Below, in pieces: positions 25,811-35,995 of a DNA stretch of 64,000 nt. Positions within the stretch are counted from its first letter, which is position 1. Each line of letters starts with the position of its first letter. Origin of the DNA: Gracilibacillus salitolerans (lineage in GTDB: Bacteria > Bacillota > Bacilli > Bacillales > Amphibacillaceae). The notes below the pieces were generated by a model, which saw only the letters and a program-made list of their open reading frames with translations, did not search any database and was not told where the DNA came from. The stretch covers positions 62,001 through 126,000 of the forward strand of contig NZ_CP045915.1 in assembly GCF_009650095.1 (NCBI RefSeq), written 5' to 3'. The position numbers and the translations under genes were made by a program.

Positions 25811-27175
25811 TTGGCAAATCGGTATGCAATTGTGTTAGCTGCTGGAAAAGGAACAAGAATGAAATCTAAATTATATAAAGTTCTCCACCCTGTTTTGGGG
25901 AAACCAATGGTACAACATGTGATCGATCAATTGAAAGCTTTAGATCTTTCCAGTATAACCACAGTTGTTGGCTTTGGAGCTGAAAAAGTACAAGAACAAT
26001 TAGGAAACACTTGCGAATTTGTTATTCAGAAAGAACAGTTAGGAACAGGACATGCTGTACAGCAAGCTGAAAAATATTTAGCAAACAAAAAAGGAACAAC
26101 CATTGTTGTTTGTGGTGATACGCCATTATTAATGAAAGACACATTACAAGCTGTATTGAATCATCATGAGAAAGAACGTGCCGCTGTAACTATTTTAACT
26201 GCACATGCGGAAGATCCTGCTGGATACGGGAGAATTGTAAGAAATGCAAGCAATCGAGTCAGTAAAATTGTAGAACAAAAGGATGCAACAGAAGAAGAAA
26301 AAGCGATACAAGAGATTAATACAGGGACATATTGCTTCGATAATGAATTATTATTTGAAGCGCTGAAGAAGGTGTCTAATGATAATTCACAAGGCGAATA
26401 CTATTTACCTGATGTGATTCAAATCGCACAAAAAGAAAGCCAGAAAGTAGCCGCTTACCAGACGAAGAGTTTTGAAGAAACTATTGGAGTTAATGATCGT
26501 GTTGCATTATCTCAAGCAGAAGTACTTATGAAAAGGCGTATTAATGAGCAACATATGAGAAATGGTGTAACGATCATAGATCCTGCTAATACTTACATAG
26601 GCACTGATGTAAAAATTGGAACAGATGTTGTGATTGAGCCCGGGTGTGTATTAAAAGGAAACACGACAATAGAAGATGAGGCGGTAATTGGACCGAACTC
26701 CGAAGTGAATGATTGCCATATCGGAGCGAATACGGTACTCCGTCATAGTGTCGCAACATCAAGCTATATTGGTCAGCGCGTTCAAGTTGGACCTTTTGCA
26801 CATATTCGTCCAGATGCATCGCTTGGTGACGATGTAAAAGTAGGTAATTTTGTTGAAATTAAAAAGTCAAAGATAGATAATAAAAGTAAGGTTCCACATC
26901 TCAGCTATATTGGAGATGCAGAAATTGGAAGTGGCGTAAATATTGGATGTGGAGCGATTACAGTTAATTATGATGGTAAGAATAAGTTTAAAACAACGAT
27001 AGAAGATAATGCTTTTATCGGATGTAATGCTAACTTAATCGCACCAGTTACCATTGGTAAGGGAGCGCTAGTTGCTGCAGGTTCGACCATTCATCAGGAT
27101 GTACCAGGTGATGCATTATCGATTGGCCGAGCAAAACAAGTTAACAAGGAAGAATACGCAAAGAAATATAAATAA
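25811..27175 (+). CDS. glmU: Bifunctional GlmU: GlcN-1-P acetyltransferase / GlcNAc-1-P uridylyltransferase
   Basis: This 454-aa enzyme makes UDP-GlcNAc for the cell wall. The N-terminal pyrophosphorylase has [19 protein letters not shown] (about 8-26), [15 protein letters not shown] and GEYYLPD. A C-terminal left-handed beta-helix of hexapeptide repeats (about 250-454) carries the acetyltransferase site with GPFAHIRP and the NYDGKNK loop. The start is TTG after GGAGGG (25799-25804); no better start is available. Confidence 0.96.
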   Translation: MANRYAIVLAAGKGTRMKSKLYKVLHPVLGKPMVQHVIDQLKALDLSSITTVVGFGAEKVQEQLGNTCEFVIQKEQLGTGHAVQQAEKYLANKKGTTIVVCGDTPLLMKDTLQAVLNHHEKERAAVTILTAHAEDPAGYGRIVRNASNRVSKIVEQKDATEEEKAIQEINTGTYCFDNELLFEALKKVSNDNSQGEYYLPDVIQIAQKESQKVAAYQTKSFEETIGVNDRVALSQAEVLMKRRINEQHMRNGVTIIDPANTYIGTDVKIGTDVVIEPGCVLKGNTTIEDEAVIGPNSEVNDCHIGANTVLRHSVATSSYIGQRVQVGPFAHIRPDASLGDDVKVGNFVEIKKSKIDNKSKVPHLSYIGDAEIGSGVNIGCGAITVNYDGKNKFKTTIEDNAFIGCNANLIAPVTIGKGALVAAGSTIHQDVPGDALSIGRAKQVNKEEYAKKYK

Positions 27176-27202
27176 TTATTAAGTTCACATGGAGGTATAC
27201 AA

Positions 27203-28150
27203 ATGTCCTATAAGGATTCATCCTTAAAAGTATTTACACTAAATTCGAATCCAAGCCTAGCAGAAGAGATTGCAGCCAATATTGGTGTAGAGTTAGGAAA
27301 AAGCTCGGTAACAAAATTCAGCGATGGTGAAATCCAAATAAATATTGAAGAAAGTATTCGTGGCTGTGATGTATATGTTGTGCAGTCTACTTGTGAGCCA
27401 GGAAATCAACATATTATGGAGCTTTTGATTATGATAGATGCATTAAAAAGAGCGTCAGCGAAGTCCATTAATGTTGTTATGCCCTACTATGGATATGCCA
27501 GACAAGATCGTAAAGCACGCGCACGTGAACCAATCACATCCAAATTAATTGCAGACTTACTACAAACAGCTGGTGCTACCAGAGCAATTACGTTGGATTT
27601 ACATGCACCACAAATTCAAGGTTTCTTTGATATTCCAGTTGATCAATTAGTCGGTGTTCCGATTTTATCTAGCTATTGGAGTAAAAAAGGTCTAGAGGAC
27701 ATCGTAGTAGTGTCACCTGATCACGGAGGGGTAACACGTGCACGTCAATTAGCAGATAGATTGAAAGCACCAATTGCGATTATTGATAAACGCAGACCAC
27801 GCCCAAATGTCTCAGAAGTGATGAATATAGTAGGTAACATAGAAGGAAGAACAGCGATCCTTATCGATGATATTATTGATACAGCAGGAACGATAACATT
27901 AGGCGCAAATGCTTTAATTGAAAATGGTGCCACGGATGTCTATGCATGTTGTACCCATCCAGTATTATCTGGGCCTGCGATAGAACGGATTGAGAATTCA
28001 AAAATAAAAGAATTAGTAGTTACGAATAGTATTCCATTACAAGAAGATAAACAAATTGATAAGATTACTCAACTATCAGTTGCACCTTTAATTAGTGAAG
28101 CGATTATTCGTGTACACGAACGTCAATCTGTAAGTATTCTATTTGATTAA
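27203..28150 (+). CDS. prs: Ribose-phosphate pyrophosphokinase
   Basis: This 315-aa enzyme makes PRPP from ribose-5-phosphate and ATP. Motifs: [16 protein letters not shown], the [17 protein letters not shown] flexible loop, [12 protein letters not shown] and the PRPP loop [14 protein letters not shown]. It follows glmU by 27 bp, probably in one transcript, so UDP-GlcNAc and PRPP synthesis are co-expressed. The last eight bases overlap an upstream extension of the ctc frame that is not used. Confidence 0.97.
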   Translation: MSYKDSSLKVFTLNSNPSLAEEIAANIGVELGKSSVTKFSDGEIQINIEESIRGCDVYVVQSTCEPGNQHIMELLIMIDALKRASAKSINVVMPYYGYARQDRKARAREPITSKLIADLLQTAGATRAITLDLHAPQIQGFFDIPVDQLVGVPILSSYWSKKGLEDIVVVSPDHGGVTRARQLADRLKAPIAIIDKRRPRPNVSEVMNIVGNIEGRTAILIDDIIDTAGTITLGANALIENGATDVYACCTHPVLSGPAIERIENSKIKELVVTNSIPLQEDKQIDKITQLSVAPLISEAIIRVHERQSVSILFD

Positions 28151-28167
28151 GTTTTCTGAAAAAAAAG

Positions 28168-28193
28168 GTTTAGCCTGTCACACTCGAGGGAAA
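28168..28193 (+). promoter_or_regulatory. Sigma-B-type promoter of ctc
   Basis: GTTTAG (28168-28173), a 14-bp spacer and GGGAAA (28188-28193) match the general-stress consensus GTTTAA-N12-15-GGGWAW. They sit between the prs stop and the ctc RBS. B. subtilis ctc is a classic sigma-B gene. Confidence 0.72.
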
Positions 28194-28232
28194 TATACTA
28201 ATATTAGTTATTTTATATGGAGGGTGATTAAT

Positions 28233-28871
28233 TTGGCAGCAACTTTAGAAGCAAAAAAAAGAGTGGATTTAAAAACTTCTAATACAAAAGCGATGCGATT
28301 AGCAGGTGAAGTACCTGCCATTATTTACGGATATCAAGTAGAACCAAAAACAGTGACGGTAAATAGTTTGGAATTATTAAAAACAGTAAGAGATGAAGGT
28401 AAAAATGCAATTATCTCGTTGCAAATAGATGGTGAAGCTGTTGATGTTATGTTGCATGAATATCAAACAGATCCATTGAAAGATGAGTTAGTACATGCAG
28501 ACTTTTATGCTGTAAACATGAAAGAAGAAATGGATGTACAAGTGCCAATTACGTTAGACGGTGAAGCAGTAGGAACGAAAGAAGGCGGCGTTCTACAACA
28601 ACCATTATATGAATTGTCCATTAGAGCGAAACCTAAAGATATACCAGAGCATATCACCATTGATGTTTCTGACTTATCAGTAGGGGATAGTATCTTAGTT
28701 TCAGATTTAAAAGAAGGTAGAAACTATGACATCCTAGAAGATGAAGGAACTACTATTGTTTCTATCTTAGTTCCTGACGAAGAACCTGCAGAAGACTCTG
28801 CAGAGGATGAATCGGCAGAACCAGAAGTTATTGATGGAGATAAACAAGAACACGGAGACAGTGAAGAATAA
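28233..28871 (+). CDS. ctc: Ribosomal protein L25/Ctc, general stress form
   Basis: This 212-aa bL25 protein binds 5S rRNA. An N-terminal L25 domain (about 1-92, TLEAKKRVDLKTSNTKAMRLAGEVPAIIYG) is followed by a TL5/Ctc C-terminal beta domain and an acidic tail (EEPAEDSAEDESAEPE). The TTG start follows GGAGGGTGA (28219-28227). The frame extends upstream to 28143 inside prs, but that part contains the promoter. Confidence 0.94.
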   Translation: MAATLEAKKRVDLKTSNTKAMRLAGEVPAIIYGYQVEPKTVTVNSLELLKTVRDEGKNAIISLQIDGEAVDVMLHEYQTDPLKDELVHADFYAVNMKEEMDVQVPITLDGEAVGTKEGGVLQQPLYELSIRAKPKDIPEHITIDVSDLSVGDSILVSDLKEGRNYDILEDEGTTIVSILVPDEEPAEDSAEDESAEPEVIDGDKQEHGDSEE

Positions 28872-28934
28872 AAGAAAAGCGGAAGATGCCGTTTGGAGCC
28901 AGACACCACTTTTGTAAATTTCTTAAGAATAATC

Positions 28935-28965
28935 AAGACGCAACTACCAAAAGTTGCGTCTTTTC
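28935..28965 (+). terminator. Intrinsic terminator after ctc
   Basis: A stem AGACGCAACT / AGTTGCGTCT with a short loop is followed by TTTT. Confidence 0.85.
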
Positions 28966-29024
28966 ACCGTTTTTTATGTTAAACTATAAACAAGAAAAAA
29001 TTTGTTAAAGGAAGACTTTATGCT

Positions 29025-29585
29025 ATGAAATGTATCGTAGGTTTAGGAAATCCAGGGATTAAATATCAGCAAACAAGACATAATGTTGGTTTTATGGTAA
29101 TTGATGAACTACTGGAGCGTCATGGCTGGACATTAAATAAAAGTAAATTTAAAGGACACTATACGATGGAAACCGTGGAGGGAGAGAAAGTGATATTACT
29201 CCAACCGCAAACCTTTATGAATTTGTCTGGCGAATCAGTTCGGCCATTAATGGATTTTTACAATCTTCAGCCAGATGAAGTGACAGTTGCCTATGATGAT
29301 TTGGATTTACCATTGGGTAAAATCAAGTTACGACAAACTGGTGGACATGGAGGACATAATGGTGTTCGCTCTTGTATTGATCAATTAGCAACGAAAGAAT
29401 TTAACCGATTACGTTTTGGAATTGGCAGACCTGATACTCCGATTTCAGTAGTTGATTATGTTCTTGGAAAATTCGATGAAAAAGATCAGGACACATTAAA
29501 ACAGTCTATTGATCATGCAGCTGATGCAATGGAAGCATGGATAAAGCAGCCATTTCCAAAAGTAATGAATGAATATAATAAATAA
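29025..29585 (+). CDS. pth: Peptidyl-tRNA hydrolase (SpoVC)
   Basis: This 186-aa enzyme recycles peptidyl-tRNAs released from stalled ribosomes. Visible: VGLGNPGIKYQQTRHNVGF with the catalytic His (His20), the PQTFMNLSG substrate motif, the YDDLDLPLGKIKLR stretch with catalytic Asp, and GGHGGHNG. In B. subtilis the gene is called spoVC because a mutation blocks spore-coat formation. It lies in the normal ctc-pth-fin-mfd order. Confidence 0.96.
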   Translation: MKCIVGLGNPGIKYQQTRHNVGFMVIDELLERHGWTLNKSKFKGHYTMETVEGEKVILLQPQTFMNLSGESVRPLMDFYNLQPDEVTVAYDDLDLPLGKIKLRQTGGHGGHNGVRSCIDQLATKEFNRLRFGIGRPDTPISVVDYVLGKFDEKDQDTLKQSIDHAADAMEAWIKQPFPKVMNEYNK

Positions 29586-29596
29586 GTCATCATCAA

Positions 29597-29626
29597 GTAT
29601 AGTTTTATCCGTTACCGGGTACAATA
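29597..29626 (+). promoter_or_regulatory. Sigma-F promoter of fin
   Basis: GTATA (29597-29601), exactly 15 bp, then GGGTACAATA (29617-29626) match the sigma-F consensus GYATA-N15-GGNNANNHTR fully. This agrees with fin being a sigma-F gene in B. subtilis. Confidence 0.82.
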
Positions 29627-29669
29627 ACAACTAATTAAGCTATAGCTTTCTTATAAAGGAGGCACGATG

Positions 29670-29900
29670 ATGACTTTGTTATATACGTGTAAACATTGTG
29701 GTACAGAAATTGGAAAACTGAGACCACAGATGTTAGATTTAGAAAAAATAGGTTGGAATGTGTTATCAACAGAAGAAAAGAACAAGCTGATGAATTATCA
29801 ACAAAATCAGACTGTTACACTTCAATCTATCTGTGAAGATTGCCAACACTTATTAGATCAAAATCCACAGTACCATGAGTTAGATTATTTTATTCAATAG
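29670..29900 (+). CDS. fin: Anti-sigma-F factor Fin (YabK)
   Basis: This 76-aa protein has two zinc-binding CxxC pairs (CKHC near residue 7, CEDC near residue 56) in the Fin pattern. Fin is known to bind RNA polymerase/sigma-F and help the forespore switch from sigma-F to sigma-G. Two adjacent ATGs exist (29667, 29670); the second gives better RBS spacing (AAAGGAGG at 29656-29663) and the exact B. subtilis length. With csfB, this window holds both known forespore sigma-switch inhibitors. Confidence 0.92.
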   Translation: MTLLYTCKHCGTEIGKLRPQMLDLEKIGWNVLSTEEKNKLMNYQQNQTVTLQSICEDCQHLLDQNPQYHELDYFIQ

Positions 29901-30035
29901 AATAACCTAAACTTTCTTATACTGATTTTATTTACACGATAAGCTTTGGTATGTTCACCAAAGCATTTTTGTGCGTTTTAGCAATTATTGAATAAATCAA
30001 CATATATTAGTTTTAAGGTATTTAGGGGGAGCATT

Positions 30036-33000
30036 ATGTATGAAATAAAACAATACTTACAAAATCGCGATGATGTCTATTCAATTATTAATGGGATAGA
30101 ATCCGGTTTAAAGGAACAATTAGTCTCTGGGTTATCTGGTTCTGCTAGAAGTATGTTTACGACCCTGATTCAAGAAGCTACTCGCAAGAAAACTTTAATC
30201 GTTACCCATCAATTAACACAAGCACAACAATTATATGAAGATATGTTAGAGTTTTCGGAACAGAAAGATGTATATCTTTATCCAGTAAATGAGTTACTGG
30301 CTTCTGAATTAGCAATTGCGAGTCCGGAATTATTAAGCCAACGAATTTCTGCACTGACAAATTGGCTTAATAAGGATCATGCAATTTTAATTGCTCCAGT
30401 AGCAGCCTTAAAACGAATGCTACCACCCATGGAGTATTGGCAGACGTATCAGCTTCATTTTGAGCTAGAGCAGGTTATAAACATCGATCAAACATTAGAA
30501 TATTTAGTTGAAATGGGCTATATTCGACAGGATATGGCTTCAAGTCCCGGTGAGTTTAGTCTGCGTGGTGGGATCTTAGATATTTATCCTATAACAGAAG
30601 CACAACCACTTCGGATTGAATTATTTGACGATGAAATCGATTCGATTCGTTATTATGATGCAGAGTCACAACGGTCATTGGAAAAGCAAGAACAGATTAC
30701 AGTTGTCCCTACGACAGAATTGTTATTAAAAGATAGTGACTTAGTCGCTGCTGCTCAGAAATTAGAACAGTCATTAAATAAAACGGTTAAAAAGATTAAG
30801 AATAAATCTGATCAACAAGTACTCACAGAGACGATTACTGCGGACATAGATCGTCTAGATCATTGTGAGCGTTTTCAAGAAATGAGAAAGTATGCATCAT
30901 TTTTCTACGATAACAACTATAGTTTACTAGATTATTTACCAGAAGATGGCTATATTATATTAGATGAAATGAGCAGAATTCAGGAAACCGCCTCTCATTT
31001 AGATAACGAAGAACAAGAATGGCTAAAAGATAATCTACAACGAGGTAAAGCTGTTAGTGATTCTAGGTTATCGTTTGATTGGCATCAAGTGTGGGGTAAT
31101 ATGAAGCAACAGCGGTTATATCTTTCTGTTTTTTTACGTCATATTCCAAACACGAATCCATCTAATATTGTGAATCTCTCATGTCGGGCAATGCAACAGT
31201 TTCACGGACAAATGAATTTATTAGAAAATGAAATGGATAGATGGCATAAAGGGGAATTCTCTGTCATTATTCTGGCACCAAATCCAGGTAGAATGGAAAA
31301 AATCCAATCTGTACTAGAAGATTATCAGATGAGTGCAACGATAAGTGAGACATTACCGAATTTGCCGATTCAGCAACCTGTCATCACCATTGGTAATGTT
31401 AGCGGTGGTTTTGAATTACCAATGCATAAAATTGCCGTTATAACGGAGAATGAGTTGTTTAAACAAAAAACAACTAGAAAAAAACGGAAACCAAAAATTT
31501 CGAATGCGGAGCGAATTAAAAGTTATCAAGAATTACAAGTCGGTGACTATGTTGTACATGCGAACCATGGTATTGGTCGATATATTGGTATTGAAACATT
31601 AGAAGTGAATGGCTTGCATAAAGATTTTATGCTCGTTAAATATTCAGGAGATGATAAGCTTTTCGTACCGATAGATCAAATTGATTTAGTACAGAAATAT
31701 GTTGGTTCAGAAGGCAAGGAGCCTAAATTATATCGTTTAGGCGGAAATGACTGGAAGAAGGTAAAAAGCAAAGTACAATCTAAAGTGGAAGACATTGCCG
31801 ACGATTTGATGAAATTATATGCAGAAAGAGAAGCTGCTAGAGGTTATGCATTTTCGCCAGATTCTGAAATGCAACGAGATTTTGAATTATCTTTTCCGTA
31901 TCAGGAAACAGAAGATCAATTGCGCTGTATCGAAGAAATTAAGCAAGATATGGAGAAAGAACGACCAATGGATCGCCTACTTTGTGGAGATGTTGGTTAT
32001 GGCAAGACCGAAGTAGCGATTCGTGCGGCATTTAAAGCAATAGCAGATGGTAAGCAAGTAGCGATTCTGGTACCTACGACTATTTTAGCTCAACAGCATT
32101 ATGAAACGGTAATGGAGAGGTTCCAGGATTACCCGATTAATATTGGTTTATTAAGCCGTTTTCGAACGAGAAAACAGCAAACAGAAACATTAAAAGGTTT
32201 AAAGAATGGCACAGTAGATATTGTAATTGGAACACATCGATTATTATCAAAGGATGTTATCTATAAGGAATTAGGACTGCTAGTTGTCGATGAAGAGCAA
32301 CGTTTTGGAGTGAAACATAAAGAGAAGATCAAACAATTAAAAACTAATGTAGATGTGTTGACCTTAACGGCTACACCAATACCAAGAACATTGCATATGT
32401 CGATGTTAGGTGTGCGTGATTTATCGGTGATTGAAACACCACCAGAAAATCGCTTCCCAATTCAGACATATGTCATGGAATATAATGCACCTTTAGTAAG
32501 GGAAGCAATTGAACGGGAGTTATCTCGAGGAGGTCAAGTATTCTTTTTATACAATCGAGTCGAATCCATCGATAAAATTGCGCAAGACATACAAGCACTA
32601 GTGGAGGATGCACGGGTATCTGTTGCTCACGGACAGATGAATGAATCGGAACTAGAGAATGTAATGTTCTCCTTTTTAGAAGGGGAAGCAGATGTATTAG
32701 TGAGTACAACGATTATTGAAACGGGGGTAGACATTCCCAATGTAAATACCTTAATCGTCTATGGTGCTGATCGTATGGGACTTAGTCAGTTATACCAGCT
32801 GCGTGGGCGAGTAGGACGTTCAAATCGTGTTGCTTATGCTTATTTCACCTATCAGCAAAATAAAATTTTAACTGAAGTTTCAGAAAAAAGATTGCAGGCG
32901 ATCAAAGAATTCACCGAATTAGGCTCAGGTTTTAAGATTGCTATGCGTGACTTATCCATCCGAGGTGCTGGAAATATATTAGGTGCTCAACAACATGGCT

Positions 33001-33569
33001 TTATCGACTCTGTCGGTTTCGATATGTACTCGCAGATGTTAAACGAAGCTGTGGAAGCGAAAAAACAAGGTAAAGCTGTTGAAGAAGTACAGCCATTTGA
33101 AGTGGAATTAGACTTAAAAATTGATGCCTATATTCCAGATAGTTATATACAGGATGAAAAACAAAAAATTGATATGTATAAACGATTTCAGGCTATTTAT
33201 TCACAAGAAGATATTCATGATTTGCGAGAGGAACTGATTGATCGTTTTGGTGATTATCCGGAAGAAGTCGAAAATCTCTTCCATGTATCAACTCTAAAAA
33301 TGATGTCCAAAAAAGAACGAATCGAAGCGATCACAGAACGCAAGCAAAAAATAGAAGTACTAGTAGAAGACGAGAGAAGCCAAGAACTTGATGGAGCAAA
33401 ATTATTTGAATTTGCCAATCAATATGGAAGGTTAATCCAGTTGGGTACAGAGAATCGCAAGTTAAAAGTGCAGTTTCACTTTGATAAGAGTCAATATGTT
33501 AAGCGATACGAAATTTTAGAGGAGTTTATCCAGACGCTGAATGAAATGAAACAAACCCCTGTAGCCTAA
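30036..33569 (+). CDS. mfd: Transcription-repair coupling factor Mfd
   Basis: This 1177-aa ATP-dependent translocase removes RNA polymerase stalled at lesions and recruits UvrA. Order: UvrB-like damage-region homology (about 1-340), the RNA-polymerase-interacting CarD/RID domain (about 490-560, GDYVVHANHGIGRYIGIE), then the RecG-like motor with Walker A GDVGYGKTEVA (about 650), DEEQ box (about 752), TATPIPRT, and motif VI QLRGRVGRS, then the TRCF C-terminal domain. Its length equals B. subtilis Mfd. The ATG at 30036 follows AGGGGGAG. Confidence 0.97.
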   Translation: MYEIKQYLQNRDDVYSIINGIESGLKEQLVSGLSGSARSMFTTLIQEATRKKTLIVTHQLTQAQQLYEDMLEFSEQKDVYLYPVNELLASELAIASPELLSQRISALTNWLNKDHAILIAPVAALKRMLPPMEYWQTYQLHFELEQVINIDQTLEYLVEMGYIRQDMASSPGEFSLRGGILDIYPITEAQPLRIELFDDEIDSIRYYDAESQRSLEKQEQITVVPTTELLLKDSDLVAAAQKLEQSLNKTVKKIKNKSDQQVLTETITADIDRLDHCERFQEMRKYASFFYDNNYSLLDYLPEDGYIILDEMSRIQETASHLDNEEQEWLKDNLQRGKAVSDSRLSFDWHQVWGNMKQQRLYLSVFLRHIPNTNPSNIVNLSCRAMQQFHGQMNLLENEMDRWHKGEFSVIILAPNPGRMEKIQSVLEDYQMSATISETLPNLPIQQPVITIGNVSGGFELPMHKIAVITENELFKQKTTRKKRKPKISNAERIKSYQELQVGDYVVHANHGIGRYIGIETLEVNGLHKDFMLVKYSGDDKLFVPIDQIDLVQKYVGSEGKEPKLYRLGGNDWKKVKSKVQSKVEDIADDLMKLYAEREAARGYAFSPDSEMQRDFELSFPYQETEDQLRCIEEIKQDMEKERPMDRLLCGDVGYGKTEVAIRAAFKAIADGKQVAILVPTTILAQQHYETVMERFQDYPINIGLLSRFRTRKQQTETLKGLKNGTVDIVIGTHRLLSKDVIYKELGLLVVDEEQRFGVKHKEKIKQLKTNVDVLTLTATPIPRTLHMSMLGVRDLSVIETPPENRFPIQTYVMEYNAPLVREAIERELSRGGQVFFLYNRVESIDKIAQDIQALVEDARVSVAHGQMNESELENVMFSFLEGEADVLVSTTIIETGVDIPNVNTLIVYGADRMGLSQLYQLRGRVGRSNRVAYAYFTYQQNKILTEVSEKRLQAIKEFTELGSGFKIAMRDLSIRGAGNILGAQQHGFIDSVGFDMYSQMLNEAVEAKKQGKAVEEVQPFEVELDLKIDAYIPDSYIQDEKQKIDMYKRFQAIYSQEDIHDLREELIDRFGDYPEEVENLFHVSTLKMMSKKERIEAITERKQKIEVLVEDERSQELDGAKLFEFANQYGRLIQLGTENRKLKVQFHFDKSQYVKRYEILEEFIQTLNEMKQTPVA

Positions 33570-33594
33570 AATAATGAAAATATCACCGAAAAAA

Positions 33595-33625
33595 GGTATA
33601 GTTTCCATTTTAATTAATCATACTA
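33595..33625 (+). promoter_or_regulatory. Sigma-G promoter of spoVT
   Basis: GGTATA (33595-33600), an 18-bp spacer and a perfect CATACTA (33619-33625) lie 80 bp before spoVT. There is no GG upstream of the -10, which argues against sigma-F. Confidence 0.78.
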
Positions 33626-33704
33626 ACCTTACAGCATAATTATTTCAGTTAAAGAAATAATTGTATGTACTGCTCAATTATAGAAAGTGAGGTAAATGAT
33701 TAAT

Positions 33705-34241
33705 ATGAAGGCTACAGGAATTGTACGTCGTATTGATGATTTAGGAAGAGTTGTTATCCCGAAAGAAATTCGCCGAACGCTTCGGATTCGTGAAGGTGAT
33801 CCACTCGAAATTTTTGTCGACCGTGATGGTGAAGTGATTCTAAAAAAATACTCTCCCATTAGTGAATTAGGTGATTTCGCAACAGAGTATGCGGAGGCAT
33901 TATTTGATTCCTTAGATTTATCGATACTTATTAGTGATAGAGATGAAATTATCGCCGTTGCAGGTGAATCGAAAAAAGACTACTTAGGTAAGCACATATC
34001 GAAAAAGATTGACCAATTAATGGATAGTCGTGAGTCAGTTATCGAAACGACTAACAGCACTTTAGAGATTATCGAAAATAAAGAGGAAGAATTAGAAGCC
34101 TATTTACTTCAGCCAATTATAGCAGGTGGTGACCCGATTGGTTGTATGGTGGTGTTCACAAGGGAGAAGAAAGATTTTGGTGATGCAGAAAAAAAGTCAG
34201 CCCAAGCAGCTGCCACCTTTCTGGCAAAACAAATGGAATAG
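33705..34241 (+). CDS. spoVT: Stage V sporulation regulator SpoVT
   Basis: This 178-aa forespore transcription factor has an N-terminal AbrB-type swapped-hairpin domain (MKATGIVRRIDDLGRVVIPKEIRRTLRIREGDPLEIF) and a C-terminal GAF domain (about 55-178). It is known to adjust sigma-G-dependent genes. The ATG at 33705 gives the exact B. subtilis start and length; the in-frame ATG at 33696 would place the GTGAGGT RBS too close. The sigma-G promoter upstream is consistent. Confidence 0.96.
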   Translation: MKATGIVRRIDDLGRVVIPKEIRRTLRIREGDPLEIFVDRDGEVILKKYSPISELGDFATEYAEALFDSLDLSILISDRDEIIAVAGESKKDYLGKHISKKIDQLMDSRESVIETTNSTLEIIENKEEELEAYLLQPIIAGGDPIGCMVVFTREKKDFGDAEKKSAQAAATFLAKQME

Positions 34242-34248
34242 GAACTAC

Positions 34249-34287
34249 GGATAGTATAGAAGTATTTTGCTTCTATACTATTTTTGT
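34249..34287 (+). terminator. Intrinsic terminator after spoVT
   Basis: A 12-bp perfect stem ATAGTATAGAAG / CTTCTATACTAT is followed by T5. Element D begins about 15 bp downstream. Confidence 0.92.
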
Positions 34288-34301
34288 TAGAAGTAAAAAT
34301 G

Positions 34302-34776
34302 GTGCACAAAAAACATAAACTACGAAGTAACGCTGACTTGGATTTGCTTTCTTCCATTCTTTCCTTAAAGTGCTAACATACCGCTCTGGCAGAATACTGC
34401 GCTTTCCGTGGGCTCGACTTCAGCTAACTTTGCAAAGTGGATCTTCAGCTCTCGCTGTCCCACAGGAGTCTCCGTATTCTGCCTACGCTAATTCTGGTGT
34501 TTTGATTGTTGAAAGAAGAGAAACTTTGGAAGTATAATTAATGATTTTTTTCTCACTTGATTAAAGAACTACTCTAAGCTGTGGGAAAATGCGACACTCC
34601 TGTGGGAAAGGAACAGTCTGAAGACCCCGCAGGAAGTGGTCTTCTGCCGAGGAGGCTGTAGCGTTCCCCACGGAAAGGGAGTATTTTTCCGCAGCGACGA
34701 TTTAGCACTCATCTATAACCAGAATGGAAGGAAGCTTCATTCCAAAAAAATTCACTATGCCACAGTTTTTATCTAA
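34302..34776 (+). repeat. Intergenic repeat element D (two modules, forward core)
   Basis: The 475-bp element lies between spoVT and glcT. The left end GTGCACAAAAAACATAAAC is identical to that of element E. Module 1 (about 34388-34492) has the same hairpin as C and E with a shortened inner stem (CTTTGCAAAG). Module 2 (about 34579-34694) is GCTGTGGGAAAA...TTTTTCCGCAGC. The right arm contains AGAATGGAAGGAAG, complementary to CTTTCTTCCATTCT in the left arm. Confidence 0.85.
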
Positions 34777-34957
34777 TTTGAACTAGATAGTCAGAGTAAG
34801 GTCCTTGTTGTTTGATATCCTGAAATCAAGCCCTATAGATCATTCGAAATAATGAATGGGTCATTATACCTGTTCCCTTAACCCGTTATAGGTGATATCT
34901 TTGGCGGTTTTTAGTACAATAGTGTAATGTGTTTATGTGGAAAGGGAGGTGGAGAGT

Positions 34958-35797
34958 TTGAACGAACAAATGACGGTCAAGAAAGCGCTAAATAATAATG
35001 TGATTATCGCGACCCATCCATTACATAAGGAAGTTATTATAATCGGTAAAGGGATCGGTTTTAACAAGAACAAGGGAGATATGGTTTCACAAGAACAAGC
35101 GGAAAAAACATTTTTATTAAAAGATGAGCAAGAGCAGGCGCAATATAAACAATTAGTGTCGTATATTGATCCGCAAATAATGGAAGTATTACATGAGATT
35201 ATGCTACTGATTGAAAAAAGAATGGATGAAACACTTCATGAGCATATTCATGTTGCTTTAACTGATCACTTATCATTTGCGATTAATCGCGCGCACCAAC
35301 ATGTTCAATTTTCTAATCCTTTTCTCTTTGAAATCGAATCATTATATGCGAAAGAATTTCAGGTCGCTCAGGAAGTAGTTTCAGTAATCGAAGAGCGAAT
35401 CGGCGTAACTTTTCCTGCAGGGGAAGTTGGTTTCATAGCATTGCACATTCATAGTGCTGTAACCAATAAAACAATTCATGATATGAACCGGCATCATCAA
35501 CTCATTTCGAAACTGGTAACCATAATTGAGGAAAATTTAAATATCAAGTTGGAAAGAAATGATATTAACTATAATCGTCTGATTCAGCACCTCCACCGTG
35601 CAATTGAAAGGGCTTATCAAGGTGAACAGCTTGGAGAAGAAACAAATTTAGCAAAAGTCTTGAAAACGACTTATCCGATATGCTATAATCTTGCTTGGAA
35701 ATTGATCAAAGTTATGCAACAACAATTACATATACGAGTGGATGAATCAGAGGTATTGTATTTAACGATTCATTTACAACGATTAACGCAATCATAA
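34958..35797 (+). CDS. glcT: GlcT, transcription antiterminator of ptsG
   Basis: This 279-aa BglG-family protein has an N-terminal RNA-binding CAT domain (about 1-60, MTVKKALNNNVIIATH...VIIIGKGIGF) and two PRD domains (about 65-170 and 175-279) with conserved phosphorylation-site histidines (LTDHLSFAI, ALHIHSA). It is known to stop termination in the ptsG leader when glucose is present. The TTG at 34958 is chosen because AAAGGGAGGTGG (34941-34952) precedes it; a longer frame from GTG 34937 would include that RBS. Its RNA target lies immediately downstream. Confidence 0.93.
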   Translation: MNEQMTVKKALNNNVIIATHPLHKEVIIIGKGIGFNKNKGDMVSQEQAEKTFLLKDEQEQAQYKQLVSYIDPQIMEVLHEIMLLIEKRMDETLHEHIHVALTDHLSFAINRAHQHVQFSNPFLFEIESLYAKEFQVAQEVVSVIEERIGVTFPAGEVGFIALHIHSAVTNKTIHDMNRHHQLISKLVTIIEENLNIKLERNDINYNRLIQHLHRAIERAYQGEQLGEETNLAKVLKTTYPICYNLAWKLIKVMQQQLHIRVDESEVLYLTIHLQRLTQS

Positions 35798-35826
35798 ACG
35801 TGTTACTGATACGATCAGGCATGAGT
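35796..35826 (+). promoter_or_regulatory. RAT antiterminator sequence of ptsG
   Basis: The segment ACGTGTTACTGAT-ACGATCAGGCATGAGT is nearly identical to the GlcT-binding ribonucleic antiterminator of B. subtilis ptsG. Its 3' part overlaps the 5' arm of the terminator, so the two structures exclude each other. It begins within the glcT stop codon. Confidence 0.9.
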
Positions 35827-35916
35827 AAAAAGGTTGTTTTAGGAAAAGATAGGAGAGAAGTGTATACTTCTATCATTTTCCTAATTCCAAAAACCTTTTA
35901 CTCATGCCTTTTTTAT
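35818..35916 (+). terminator. Conditional terminator in the ptsG leader
   Basis: An 18-bp outer stem GGCATGAGTAAAAAGGTT / AACCTTTTACTCATGCC (one bulged base) encloses a second inner hairpin (TTAGGAAAATG-type arms) and ends in TTTTTTAT. The expected logic is that GlcT bound to the RAT prevents this fold and ptsG is transcribed. Confidence 0.9.
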
Positions 35917-35995
35917 TTGCTTACGTATATGGCATTCGTGTTCTGCAATAAAATGCTGTTGCATGTACAAAAACAACAAGAGGAGGAAATTGATC

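Noticed and set aside
27512..27530. Second parS candidate (GCACGTGAACCA) in prs
   Set aside because: The left half does not match TGTT and the right half has a mismatch; the segment is explained by the prs coding sequence.
30036..33569. Minus-strand and alternate-frame reading frames within mfd and other long genes
   Set aside because: They are shadows of well-conserved proteins and lack RBS and homology.
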